The notes: generated by a model from the letters alone, not told the origin. A DNA stretch of 34,205 nt from Candidatus Desulfosporosinus infrequens (GCA_900290375.1 OMOF01000778.1:1-34205), one strand, 5' to 3'; shown: positions 9,538-17,690, counted from the stretch's first letter. Numbers and translations are program-made.

Positions 9538-10662
9538 ATGGTAATAAAACATTGGCAAGCAGGGCGCGTAACCCTTGTGATGCTGGCACTTCTGACAAGT
9601 GCATATCTGTGTGGATGTCAACCAGTTACGTCCACCAAAGTGACGGTTTCAACGTTAGGGATGACTGGGTCTTTTCAAACGCCTGAGTTGGGTAGTGAGA
9701 CGAAAGAAATACTTCGTTCCCCGGAAGCGCTTGGAGCGCCTACCTCCGAACAGAAAACAGAGCCAATTCCCGAACAGAAAACAGAACCGATTCCCGAACA
9801 GAAAGCTGACCCTGTTCCCGAAACGAAAGCCAACTCAATTCCTGAACAGAAAGTTGAACCAGTCCCACAAACGGCTGAACCAACCCCTTCGGTTTTAGCA
9901 GACGAGAGTGATGACGACCCAGCGCCTACGCCTTCTGCGGATCTTTCTCAGACCCCGATTCATCCGTATTATGATTTGACTGGCACTCCGCCGAGTGCTC
10001 CTGGGCTGGCTATGCGCGAAAGAGTGTTTAATCCCGAACCGCAAAAGATAGCTTATCTGACGTTTGATGACGGGCCCTACCCCCAAACTACGCCTCGCAT
10101 CCTGAAGATCCTTAAGGATGAGGATGTAAAAGCAACGTTTTTCGTAGTGGGACGGCAAGTGGCACGGTATCCGGACCTCTTAAAATCTGAATATGAGCAA
10201 GGTGAGGGGATCGGTAATCACAGTTATACCCATGATTACCAGTTGCTTTATCGCAGTCCAGTGGCTTTTTTAGCGGAAATCAAACAAACAGAAGAACTAA
10301 TATATAAAACGATTGGGGTCCGCCCTAAAATTGTCCGAGCGCCCGGAGGAACTCAGGGCCATTTTCATATCAATTATTATAATGCGCTCGATGCTGCGGA
10401 TTATTTAATCTATGACTGGAATGTCAGTACAGGGGACGCTGACGCTTCTCTCGTCCCGGCAGATCAACTCGTTCGAAACCTTGAAACCCAAGTGTCGAAT
10501 AAGTCGAGGATGATCATCTTGATGCATGACGCTGGGGCTAAGGTCACAACGGTTGATGCGCTTCCACGGATTATTCAATACCTTAAGCAACAAGGATACT
10601 CCTTCGGTGCGATTACGCCGAAAGTCGCCCCGATCCTTTTCCCAGGGGGATTTCATAGCTGA
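9538..10662 (+). CDS. Lipoprotein polysaccharide deacetylase (NodB homology domain)
   Basis: 374 residues. A signal peptide with a Cys at residue 27 (preceded by LCG) suggests a lipoprotein on the outer face of the membrane. Residues 71-110 are five repeats of an eight-residue unit like EQKTEPIP, a probable spacer through the wall. The NodB domain (about 168-365) contains TFDDGP (175-180, metal-binding Asp178), the metal-binding H-x3-H at 228-232 (HSYTH), the RAPGG arginine motif and a late HDAG. The family removes acetyl groups from peptidoglycan or other wall sugars. The ATG has only a weak ribosome binding site (GCGGGGCGGG). A strong terminator follows, so it ends its transcription unit. 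Confidence 0.9.
   Translation: MVIKHWQAGRVTLVMLALLTSAYLCGCQPVTSTKVTVSTLGMTGSFQTPELGSETKEILRSPEALGAPTSEQKTEPIPEQKTEPIPEQKADPVPETKANSIPEQKVEPVPQTAEPTPSVLADESDDDPAPTPSADLSQTPIHPYYDLTGTPPSAPGLAMRERVFNPEPQKIAYLTFDDGPYPQTTPRILKILKDEDVKATFFVVGRQVARYPDLLKSEYEQGEGIGNHSYTHDYQLLYRSPVAFLAEIKQTEELIYKTIGVRPKIVRAPGGTQGHFHINYYNALDAADYLIYDWNVSTGDADASLVPADQLVRNLETQVSNKSRMIILMHDAGAKVTTVDALPRIIQYLKQQGYSFGAITPKVAPILFPGGFHS
9748..9867 (+). repeat. Five tandem 24-base coding repeats
   Basis: The repeats lie within the deacetylase gene and encode residues 71-110. The consensus unit is EQKTEPIP; the first two copies are identical at the protein level and later ones diverge (EQKADPVP, ETKANSIP, EQKVEPVP). They form a proline-rich charged stalk between the lipid anchor and the catalytic domain. 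Confidence 0.9.
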
Positions 10663-10680
10663 ATTTTAATCGTCATGAAA

Positions 10681-10724
10681 GAAAGGCCCAAGGCTTGCTG
10701 TAATCAAGCCTTGGGCCTTTCTTC
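10681..10724 (+). terminator. Strong intrinsic terminator after the deacetylase gene
   Basis: A perfect 17-base-pair stem (arms 10681-10697 and 10705-10721) with a seven-base loop is preceded by an A-run and followed by a pyrimidine/T-rich stretch. It could act in both directions. Confidence 0.9.
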
Positions 10725-10784
10725 TTTGTCTGTCGATTATTGCAAAAATATAAAATATCTCTCAACTATGTAAAAGGATTTCCT

Positions 10785-10803
10785 AATATTCTTATAGAAT
10801 ATT
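10785..10803 (+). promoter_or_regulatory. Small inverted repeat upstream of the MFS gene
   Basis: AATATTC-TTATA-GAATATT lies about 47 bases before the MFS start in an AT-rich region without another clear signal. It could be an operator for a local regulator. A clean promoter was not found. Confidence 0.3.
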
Positions 10804-10849
10804 ACAGTTTAATGAGTGATATTAGAGGATCATAGCGGAGGATAGCTAT

Positions 10850-12088
10850 TTGGCAAGTAAAGAAAGAGAAGATAATCCCCTAACCTTATTAAAAGAAAAA
10901 GATTTTACTCTTTTATTGACAGGTCAATTCGTTTCAGCGTTGGGTGATAAACTCCATTATATCGCTTTAGGAGTCTTGATTTACAGAATAACGGGGAGCG
11001 CTTTTGAAGTAGGAAAGATGACTCTGGCAACCTTTTTACCCTATCTATTATTCGGACTCATTGCTGGAGCATATGTTGACCGGTGGGACAAAAAACGTAC
11101 GATGGTCACGGCTGATTTATTAAGAGCGGCTTTAGTGGGCTTAATTCCAATTCTGATAGGGTATTCAATTAATCTAGTTTATCTCTTGACGTTTTTGGGC
11201 ACAACGGCAAACTTGTTTTTTAGTCCTGCAAAAATGGCAGTTATTCCTGCTATTTTTACTAAAGAGAAGATTCTCACGGCGACATCTTTAGCTGAGACCG
11301 CAGAAAACTTGACGGATATTTTGGGGTATGCATTGGCGGGCGTTTTGATAATGTTTATCCCAATTCAAAAGGTGTTTTATCTCGATTCTTTGACGTTTCT
11401 GTTTTCGGCGGCGGCAATATATTCCATGAGTTTTAAATTCGAAGTTCAGCATCTTATAAACCAGAAATTAAATAACAAAAACGAATCCCATATCCTTCCT
11501 GATATTTTGGAAGGGCTAGCCTATATACGAAAAACAAAGGTTTTAGCAGTTACTCTGCTTACGTACTGTTTAGCTTTACTTATTTTTAGCGGTTTTAATC
11601 CATTGATTTTTGTTTATGCTCTAGATACGCTGAAGACAACAACCGTCGGTCTGGGAATCCTTGAGGCCAGCGCGGCGGTTGGTATTACGGTGGGTAGCGC
11701 AGTGATTAGCGTTTGGGGAACTCGTATGATCAAACAAAATTTAATGCTCTGGGGATATTTTATTTCCGGCCTTACAATCCTGACTTTAGGAATATTTCCG
11801 GATTATACCTTGGCGCTCATTGGCTTTTTTATAACAGGAGTTTCTAATGCCATGTTTTTACTGCCAGTGCAGAGCATCTTTCAGGAAGAAACAGCAGCCC
11901 CTATGCGGGGAAGGGTCTTTAGTGCCCGCTTTGCTTTAACTCGCGTGGCATTTATGGGATCTGTTGGTATACTATCCTATGGTGCCACTCAAATCGGAGT
12001 GGGAAAAGTTTACCTGTTATCAGGGCTAACCTTACTTATAGGAACAATTATACTGGCCGGTTTTGCTTTTCTTAAAGAGAAAGAGTGA
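10850..12088 (+). CDS. MFS transporter, probable drug or small-molecule exporter
   Basis: 412 residues with about 12 hydrophobic helices, the usual major facilitator layout. After helix 2 it has the motif-A-like loop AYVDRWDKKRTM (form DR-x-x-KR), followed by LLRAALVGLIP. The overall pattern resembles the macrolide/enterobactin-exporter branch (MFS_3-like). The substrate is not predictable. The start is TTG at 10850 with GCGGAGGA seven bases upstream. A terminator precedes it and a sigma-54 promoter follows it, so it probably forms its own unit. Its base composition is more AT-rich than the neighbouring housekeeping genes, a mild hint of later acquisition. Confidence 0.88.
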   Translation: MASKEREDNPLTLLKEKDFTLLLTGQFVSALGDKLHYIALGVLIYRITGSAFEVGKMTLATFLPYLLFGLIAGAYVDRWDKKRTMVTADLLRAALVGLIPILIGYSINLVYLLTFLGTTANLFFSPAKMAVIPAIFTKEKILTATSLAETAENLTDILGYALAGVLIMFIPIQKVFYLDSLTFLFSAAAIYSMSFKFEVQHLINQKLNNKNESHILPDILEGLAYIRKTKVLAVTLLTYCLALLIFSGFNPLIFVYALDTLKTTTVGLGILEASAAVGITVGSAVISVWGTRMIKQNLMLWGYFISGLTILTLGIFPDYTLALIGFFITGVSNAMFLLPVQSIFQEETAAPMRGRVFSARFALTRVAFMGSVGILSYGATQIGVGKVYLLSGLTLLIGTIILAGFAFLKEKE

Positions 12089-12142
12089 CTGCCTAAAACA
12101 ATGTTTGAGACTACTTATCTTTTCGGTAACGCTCGTGCGAAC

Positions 12143-12158
12143 TGGCACAAGAATTGCA
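12143..12158 (+). promoter_or_regulatory. Sigma-54 (-24/-12) promoter
   Basis: TGGCAC-AAGAA-TTGCA matches the sigma-54 consensus TGGCAC-N5-TTGCW exactly, with the GG and GC doublets ten bases apart. Transcription would begin near 12169-12171, about 35 bases before the TTG start of the radical SAM gene and its ribosome binding site. It lies between the MFS stop (12088) and that start. No obvious activator site was identified upstream. The sigma-54 gene rpoN is in the same window at 18723. Confidence 0.8.
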
Positions 12159-12205
12159 ATAAAGGGTCGAAAACGCTATACTTAAGGCAAAGGGGAGTGG
12201 CAGGT

Positions 12206-14017
12206 TTGCGTGTTCTATTAGTGGCCCTCAATGCAAAATATGTACATATGAATCTAGCCCTTCGCTATTTGCGAGAAGAGGTTCGCTCAGCTTTTCCGGA
12301 CGTTTTGCTTCGGGAATTTAGCATTAACGAACACCTAGATCGAATTGCTGGCGAAATCTATGAAGCCAAGGCCGATGTCATTGGCTTTTCGTGTTATATT
12401 TGGAATCTCAAAGAAATAATAGCGGTGATCAGGCAGCTTCATCCAGTCTGTCCAGATGTACGGTTTGTTATCGGGGGCCCAGAAGTATCCTTTGAGGCTG
12501 AGGAATTTCTTCTTGAGCATCCGGAGGTGGATGCCCTTGTGATTGGTGAAGGGGAAAAAACATTTCTAGAGCTGCTCACTACCTGGCAAAACGATCATGA
12601 TTTATCTGACGTGGCCGGTATAGCTTGGACAGAGAATGGAAAAATTGTTGTCAACCCTCCTCGACTGGTAGCCCTTGATTTGAACGATCTGCCACTTCCT
12701 TATACAGAGAAGGAGGACTTCACAGGCCGACTTGTCTATGTTGAAACAACTAGGGGATGCCCGTTTAACTGTCAATATTGCTTGTCCTCCACGTTTAAGG
12801 GGGTTCGATTTTTAGAGCCAGAGCAGTTTCGGAGGACGTTTCGTCACTTACTGGAAAACGGTGCCCGCATTGTAAAATTTGTGGACCGAACATTTAATGC
12901 TAATAAGCGTCACGCCCTAGAAATTTTGAATATTGTACGGGAAGAAAGTCAGTGCCTTTCGGATGCTCAGCGGATTCGCGTCCATTGCGAAATGGCAGGG
13001 GACCTATTGGATGAAGAATGGATAGACTATTTCAAAAATTATCCACGTGGTTTAATTCAATTGGAAATTGGGGTTCAGTCTACACACCTACCGACACTTA
13101 AAATTGTTTCGCGCCCTCAAAACTTTGAGGAGTGGAAAAAATACGTGCCTGAAATGAAGTCCCTCGGCATACCCCTTCACCTTGATCTGATCGCTGGGTT
13201 ACCAGAGGAAAACTGGCAAAATTTTAGGACCTCATTTAACAATGTCTACTCAATAAAACCGGATATGCTCCAACTTGGGTTTTTAAAAGTACTTAAAGGT
13301 TCTGGGCTTCGTTTGCAAAGCAACCGTTATGCCCTCGTGTTCACCCCAGATCCACCCTATACGATTTTGGCAACTCCGGTCTTATCCCATGGAGAAATAC
13401 TTCAATTACAACGCATGGAAAACTTACTTGATAAATACTATAACTCAGGGAAGTTTGCGCACACCTTAGGAGGAGTTCTTAAATTCTTTGTATCGCCGTT
13501 TGATTTTTACCATGAGTTTGCTGAATTTTGGCACCAAAGAGGTTGGTTTCAGCGACAATGGCCAGGCAAGGCCCTATTTGAAAAATTGTGGGAATTCATT
13601 GAGGAAAATCGAGTCTCGAGCCTCGAGCCTTGTGCCTCGCATCACGAGGTTGCTTGGTGGGAGGAACTTCGCGACGCCTTGCGTTTTGATTATTACTTGT
13701 GGGAGCGTCCCGACAGCGTCCCTAACTGGCTTGAGGTTAGCTCGGAGGTCGAGAAAAAAGCAGATCAATGGAAAACCAAACAGGAAACTATTCGTCGCGA
13801 TGGTTATTGGGAAAATGTGATTCCAAAGTTTAAAGTAACGGACCGACGTCAGTGGAACCGCAACACGGCAGTCGCCTATTTCACCTCCGATGTATTAGAG
13901 GGTTGTAAAGCCGACAGGCCATGCTGGTATCTTTTTCACTATCAACAGGGGAACGTGAAAGCCTACAAATATCCAGGAAATGCTCCCGAAGGAGGGTATA
14001 CTCCTTCGGGAGAATAG
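12206..14017 (+). CDS. B12-binding-domain radical SAM protein (DUF4080-like C-terminus)
   Basis: 603 residues from a TTG at 12206. An open frame extends back to 12101, but that stretch contains the sigma-54 promoter, and the TTG has AAAGGGGAG eight bases upstream; the resulting N-terminus MRVLLVALNAKYVHMNLALR fits the family. Residues 1-140 form a cobalamin-binding Rossmann-type domain. The radical SAM core follows with CPFNCQYC (cysteines 185, 189 and 192) that would bind the 4Fe-4S cluster and SAM. The C-terminal 200 residues resemble DUF4080. The reaction is unknown; relatives perform methylations and rearrangements or act on RNA. Residues 469-481 are encoded by a repeat-like segment, and the last codons by a perfect hairpin. 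Confidence 0.85.
   Translation: MRVLLVALNAKYVHMNLALRYLREEVRSAFPDVLLREFSINEHLDRIAGEIYEAKADVIGFSCYIWNLKEIIAVIRQLHPVCPDVRFVIGGPEVSFEAEEFLLEHPEVDALVIGEGEKTFLELLTTWQNDHDLSDVAGIAWTENGKIVVNPPRLVALDLNDLPLPYTEKEDFTGRLVYVETTRGCPFNCQYCLSSTFKGVRFLEPEQFRRTFRHLLENGARIVKFVDRTFNANKRHALEILNIVREESQCLSDAQRIRVHCEMAGDLLDEEWIDYFKNYPRGLIQLEIGVQSTHLPTLKIVSRPQNFEEWKKYVPEMKSLGIPLHLDLIAGLPEENWQNFRTSFNNVYSIKPDMLQLGFLKVLKGSGLRLQSNRYALVFTPDPPYTILATPVLSHGEILQLQRMENLLDKYYNSGKFAHTLGGVLKFFVSPFDFYHEFAEFWHQRGWFQRQWPGKALFEKLWEFIEENRVSSLEPCASHHEVAWWEELRDALRFDYYLWERPDSVPNWLEVSSEVEKKADQWKTKQETIRRDGYWENVIPKFKVTDRRQWNRNTAVAYFTSDVLEGCKADRPCWYLFHYQQGNVKAYKYPGNAPEGGYTPSGE
13610..13649 (+). repeat. CTCGAGCCTCG-type repeat translated within the radical SAM gene
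   Basis: A 40-base tract rich in CTCGAG/CCTCG/GTGCCTCG encodes residues 469-481 of the radical SAM protein. The same words occur in the noncoding block at 17571-17690 (CCTCGTGCCTCGAGGCTCG). The reading frame stays open through it, as with palindromic elements inserted into coding sequence in other bacteria. Confidence 0.45.
13983..14012 (+). repeat. Perfect 12-base-pair hairpin at the 3' end of the radical SAM gene
   Basis: CTCCCGAAGGAG and CTCCTTCGGGAG are separated by six bases and end three bases before the TAG at 14015-14017. It encodes the final residues PEGGYTPSG. No T-run follows, so it may be a weak terminator, an RNA-stabilising hairpin or an inserted palindromic repeat. Confidence 0.7.
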
Positions 14018-14087
14018 CCAACTTATCCAGGCGCACACTCGATATTCAAACTATGAACAACGAACAACGATTTAGGAGTGCAGTGCA

Positions 14088-15287
14088 ATGACTTCCCGAG
14101 ATTTTCTATGTAAAACTACAACTTGCTGGTTTTGCCTTTTGATATTTATACTTGTTACAGGGTGTACACGAACACCGCAGGCGGGACAACCCGGTGGACC
14201 TGCCCCTGCGGTGGTGGAAATCTGGCATTCTCTGCAAGGGGCAGAGGCAGACACTTTACAGGCGCAAATTCAAACAATCACAAAGAAACAGCCCGAGGTG
14301 ATCATTAAACTCAAATATGTGCCGGAACAAAACTTTGTGGCTTATTCCTACCAAGCGGAAGCAGGAGGGGAAGGTCCGGAGATATTTATTGCAGCTAGTA
14401 ATATTCTCCACCAACTTTACGGGCAGGGGGCCCTGGCACCAACAGCCTACGTTGATCAGGATGCATTTCCAGCAACATCGGCTGGGTTCCGATTTGGGGG
14501 GGTGGGGTATGCTCTTCCTTGGTTGACAGATGTTCCTTTGCTTTATTTTAGAACGGATACAGCGAGCGTCCCGGCCAATTTAGCAGATCTTTTTGCAGCT
14601 AAAGGGGGAATTTCCGTCATATCCTCGGATACTGCCACACTATCCACATGGTGGAATGGGCAAGGTGGACAACTGATCAAGGCAGGGAAACCAGTTATGG
14701 ATGATCCCAACAATGTTGCGTTTCTTCAACAACTCTGGACTTGGCAGAGTTCCAAAGTCCTTCGTATCGACCCGAATGCCCTAACTGACTTTGCAAGTGG
14801 GCAAACGCCCTATATGATCGCGGGGGCGAGTCAAGCAAAGCTCTTAACTCAACAAAATGTGCCTTGGGGAAGCATACCGCTAGCCGCATTAGTGAACGGG
14901 CAAGGACAAGCGCTGGTAGGCGCGACACTAGGAATCGCCAATGCCGAGGTTGGGACAAATGACGAGATGAGGCCGGCGATTCAAACCGTTGAAAAAGCAT
15001 TACTCACGCCAGGAGTGGAAGGGGAGCTGATGCAAGCCGGAAGCCTTCTTCCTGCCAATATGGGATATTATCGTCTTCCGGAGGCCCAGAAAGGGGTCTT
15101 TCCACAAGCAAATAGTGTTCTGACTAAAGCATGGTCTATAGAAGGGGATGCCCCCGAGTGGAAGCTAATTCCTCTACAAGATGAGGCATGGAGCAACGTT
15201 CTGACAGGAAACGTCTCGCCTCAGGATGCACTGTCAAGTGCTCAGGGGAAAGCTGGGAGCGCTTTATTAGCAAAGGGGCAGCCTTAA
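14088..15287 (+). CDS. Extracellular solute-binding lipoprotein (ABC family 1-like)
   Basis: 399 residues with a signal peptide and lipobox LVTGC (Cys about residue 26). The mature part resembles sugar/oligosaccharide-binding proteins of the MalE/UgpB type: the opening VVEIWHSLQGAEADTLQAQI, the GEGPEIFIAASN segment with the hinge-like APTAYVDQDAF, and the late QDALSSAQGKAGSALL helix typical of the family's end. These proteins capture solutes for ABC importers at the membrane surface. No permease or ATPase genes are adjacent; rapZ follows after 28 bases. The ATG has TTAGGAG about ten bases upstream. Ligand unknown. Confidence 0.85.
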   Translation: MTSRDFLCKTTTCWFCLLIFILVTGCTRTPQAGQPGGPAPAVVEIWHSLQGAEADTLQAQIQTITKKQPEVIIKLKYVPEQNFVAYSYQAEAGGEGPEIFIAASNILHQLYGQGALAPTAYVDQDAFPATSAGFRFGGVGYALPWLTDVPLLYFRTDTASVPANLADLFAAKGGISVISSDTATLSTWWNGQGGQLIKAGKPVMDDPNNVAFLQQLWTWQSSKVLRIDPNALTDFASGQTPYMIAGASQAKLLTQQNVPWGSIPLAALVNGQGQALVGATLGIANAEVGTNDEMRPAIQTVEKALLTPGVEGELMQAGSLLPANMGYYRLPEAQKGVFPQANSVLTKAWSIEGDAPEWKLIPLQDEAWSNVLTGNVSPQDALSSAQGKAGSALLAKGQP

Positions 15288-15315
15288 TTGTAAATCAGTG
15301 TAGGGGGTGAAAGGG

Positions 15316-16209
15316 ATGGATAAAAAAGGATTAGAGTTAGTGGTCATCACCGGTTTATCGGGTGCAGGAAGAACTCAGGCTATGCAAAGCCTTGAGGATC
15401 AAGGGTTTTTTTGTGTCGACAATTTGCCGCCCACCTTTCTTGTGAAATTCGCGGAACTTTGTGCCCAGTCCCGAGGAAAGGTCTCCAAAGCTGCGATAGT
15501 TTGCGATTTGCGCGGCGGGGAATTTTTTTCTTCACTGAGCGAAGCCTTAAGTAATTTAGAGAAGGAAGGTTTTCATCTCCGCGTCCTCTTTCTAGATGCA
15601 TCGGACGAAACGTTGATTCGCCGTTACAAAGAATCCCGACGTCGGCACCCTCTTTCCCCTCATGGGCGAGTTTTGGATGGGATTCAAGCCGAACGCCAGC
15701 AGCTGGAGGAGCTAAGAATCCGGGCTGACAATATTATCGATACAACGGACTTAACCTCTCAACAACTCCGCAGTCAAGTGGCAGAGTTGTTTGGTAAAGT
15801 GCAGGGCCTCGAACAAATGGCTGTTTCTGTAATTTCCTTTGGCTTTAAATATGGGATTCCTATGGATGCGGACCTAGTCATGGATGTGCGGTTTTTGCCA
15901 AACCCGTTTTACGTTGAAGCTTTACGGCCATTGACTGGCGAGCACGCATTAGTTCAGGATTATGTCTTTGGTAATCCGATGGCTCAGGAGTTTATGGAAA
16001 AGTACTTGGCCTTACTTGAATACATCCTGCCTAATTATGTTAAAGAGGGTAAAACCCATCTAGTCATAGGGATTGGATGTACAGGTGGACAACATCGCTC
16101 GGTGGCCATCGCAGAACGGGTTGGACAATTTTTGACAGACCTTCATTATGCTATCAGTGTTAAACATAGGGATGCCGCGAAAAATCAAAAACATGGAACA
16201 GCGCGATGA
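15316..16209 (+). CDS. rapZ: RapZ/YvcJ-family nucleotide-binding protein
   Basis: 297 residues from ATG 15316. An upstream in-frame GTG at 15307 is less likely because the GGGGG ribosome binding site (15302-15306) fits the ATG. The P-loop is GLSGAGRT (13-20), in which arginine replaces the usual Walker A lysine, followed by CVDNLPP. The C-terminal domain has GCTGGQHRSVAIAERV, the conserved RapZ motif that in E. coli belongs to the RNA/UDP-GlcNAc-sensing domain. In Firmicutes the protein (YvcJ) binds and hydrolyses nucleotides. It overlaps yvcK by four bases (ATGA), so the two are translationally coupled, matching the standard rapZ-yvcK-whiA order. Confidence 0.95.
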   Translation: MDKKGLELVVITGLSGAGRTQAMQSLEDQGFFCVDNLPPTFLVKFAELCAQSRGKVSKAAIVCDLRGGEFFSSLSEALSNLEKEGFHLRVLFLDASDETLIRRYKESRRRHPLSPHGRVLDGIQAERQQLEELRIRADNIIDTTDLTSQQLRSQVAELFGKVQGLEQMAVSVISFGFKYGIPMDADLVMDVRFLPNPFYVEALRPLTGEHALVQDYVFGNPMAQEFMEKYLALLEYILPNYVKEGKTHLVIGIGCTGGQHRSVAIAERVGQFLTDLHYAISVKHRDAAKNQKHGTAR

Positions 16210-17573
16210 AACCTAAAATGAGTGAGGGTTTCTCACGAAATCTGAAGTGGCTTTATCCTAATCTGAGGGTAAAAAGGTGGTTCATCCTTGCGGTTCTGGG
16301 AATCTTCCTCTTTGCAACAGGATTTTCAGTCATGAATGATGGCGTGGCACTCGGCTATGCTGAGTTACAGTTCCGTGAGGTTATCTATCGAGTAACGGGT
16401 AGTACACCACACACTGCTGTGCCGGTTGGTGTCACCATCATTGTTATGGGTATTTTTGCCATCATCATAGGTTTTAAACGCATGCTATATTCTATTATTT
16501 CGGCCGTACTTCCAGATAACGAAGGGAGAATAGTGGATGTAATTTATGCCCGCCACCATTTACGCAGAGGACCAAAAATTGTCGTAGTTGGTGGGGGAAC
16601 TGGGCTCTCGGCCCTGCTGCGTGGGCTTAAGCAGTATAGTTGTAACCTCACAGCGATTGTTACGGTTGCGGATGATGGCGGGAGTTCGGGAAAATTGCGC
16701 CTCGAAATGGGTATTCAACCACCGGGGGATGTGCGCAATTGCCTAGTAGCCTTGGCTGATACTGAGGAAATTATGGACACTCTCTTCTCTTATCGTTTTG
16801 AGGGCGGAACTCTTAAGGGGCATAGTTTAGGAAACCTGCTTCTGGCAGGGCTAACCGATACGTTTGGGGATTTTCAAAAGGGGATTGAAAAGATCAGTAA
16901 GGTTTTTGCCATACGCGGAAAGGTATTTCCTTCTACGCTGGAACAAGTTGTGCTTATGGCGGACTTAGAGGATGGGACTCGTGTAGAGGGAGAAACAGCG
17001 GTTCGGGTTACCGAGGGAAAGATTCACCGAGTTTACCTTGAACCCAGCAATACTCATCCGTTACCTGAAGCCTTGCAGGCACTTGAGGAGGCAGATCTTA
17101 TTGTTCTAGGTCCAGGAAGTCTCTATACGAGTGTGCTCCCTAATTTGTTGGTTGAAGGTCTCAGAGACAAAATTCGAGCAGTGGATGCCCCTTGCGTCTA
17201 TGTGTGTAATGTCATGACGGAAAAAGGGGAGACGGACGGTTACCGGGTGTCGGACCACCTTAAAGCGATACTGGATCATTGCGGTCCAAATTTTGTTGAT
17301 GCGGTGCTGGCCAATAAGGGAGAAGTAACGGCCCCTAGTTTAAAGCGGTATGTCAAGGAAGAAGCCATTCCGGTGCTTACTGATCCCAAAGAGGTCGAAC
17401 ATCTGGGAGCTAAGTATTTTGAGGCGCATTTGGTGCAAGAAGGAGATGTCGTCCGCCACGATTCGGATCGGTTAGCAAAGGAACTGATTCGTCTGCTTTT
17501 TCGGTTAAAACCCATGGGAGAGCGAATAGCTTTAGTCGATGCATATTTGCTTACCCAGAAGCTCCGCCAATAG
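16206..17573 (+). CDS. yvcK: YvcK family protein (gluconeogenesis factor) with N-terminal membrane domain
   Basis: 455 residues, versus about 317 for B. subtilis YvcK. The extra N-terminus has two predicted membrane helices (about 25-43 and 73-92), then the conserved CofD-like core begins at VVVGGGTGLSALLRGLK (GGGTGLS 129-135), with TVADDGGSSGKLR and GPGSLYTSVLPNL. In Bacillus YvcK binds UDP-sugars and is needed for growth on gluconeogenic carbon and for proper cell-wall enzyme placement. Here the core is probably held at the membrane. The start codon overlaps the rapZ stop. The stop codon TAG directly touches a GAGGCACG repeat block. Confidence 0.95.
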   Translation: MKPKMSEGFSRNLKWLYPNLRVKRWFILAVLGIFLFATGFSVMNDGVALGYAELQFREVIYRVTGSTPHTAVPVGVTIIVMGIFAIIIGFKRMLYSIISAVLPDNEGRIVDVIYARHHLRRGPKIVVVGGGTGLSALLRGLKQYSCNLTAIVTVADDGGSSGKLRLEMGIQPPGDVRNCLVALADTEEIMDTLFSYRFEGGTLKGHSLGNLLLAGLTDTFGDFQKGIEKISKVFAIRGKVFPSTLEQVVLMADLEDGTRVEGETAVRVTEGKIHRVYLEPSNTHPLPEALQALEEADLIVLGPGSLYTSVLPNLLVEGLRDKIRAVDAPCVYVCNVMTEKGETDGYRVSDHLKAILDHCGPNFVDAVLANKGEVTAPSLKRYVKEEAIPVLTDPKEVEHLGAKYFEAHLVQEGDVVRHDSDRLAKELIRLLFRLKPMGERIALVDAYLLTQKLRQ

Positions 17574-17690
17574 CGAGGCACGATACGCGAGGCACGAAGT
17601 GCGAGGCGCGAGGCGCGAATGGTGATGTTCGATATCGAACATCTTAAAGATCTCCGTTCGAACCTCATGCCTCGTGCCTCGAGGCTCGAT
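17571..17690 (+). repeat. GAGGCACG repeat block with a central 20-base palindrome
   Basis: The left part is built from several GCGAGGCACG/GCGAGGCGCG words and the right part carries the complement (ATGCCTCGTGCCTCG), making a large imperfect hairpin. Between them is the perfect palindrome GATGTTCGATATCGAACATC (17624-17643). The block fills nearly all the space between yvcK and whiA and begins at the yvcK stop codon. Weak relatives with CGAACCACGAACC words lie near 9496-9521. Confidence 0.75.

Noticed and set aside
9695..9898. Arg/Pro/Lys-rich plus-strand frame in the deacetylase gene
   Set aside because: It is the tandem 24-base repeat read in a second frame; the lipoprotein frame has the signal peptide and catalytic domain.
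12101..12205. N-terminal extension of the radical SAM open frame
   Set aside because: It contains the sigma-54 promoter and has no ribosome binding site; TTG 12206 has one and gives the family N-terminus.
17624..17643. LexA (SOS) box
   Set aside because: The palindrome has GTTC...GAAC, the opposite order to the Firmicute LexA site, and lies between yvcK and whiA rather than at a repair gene.
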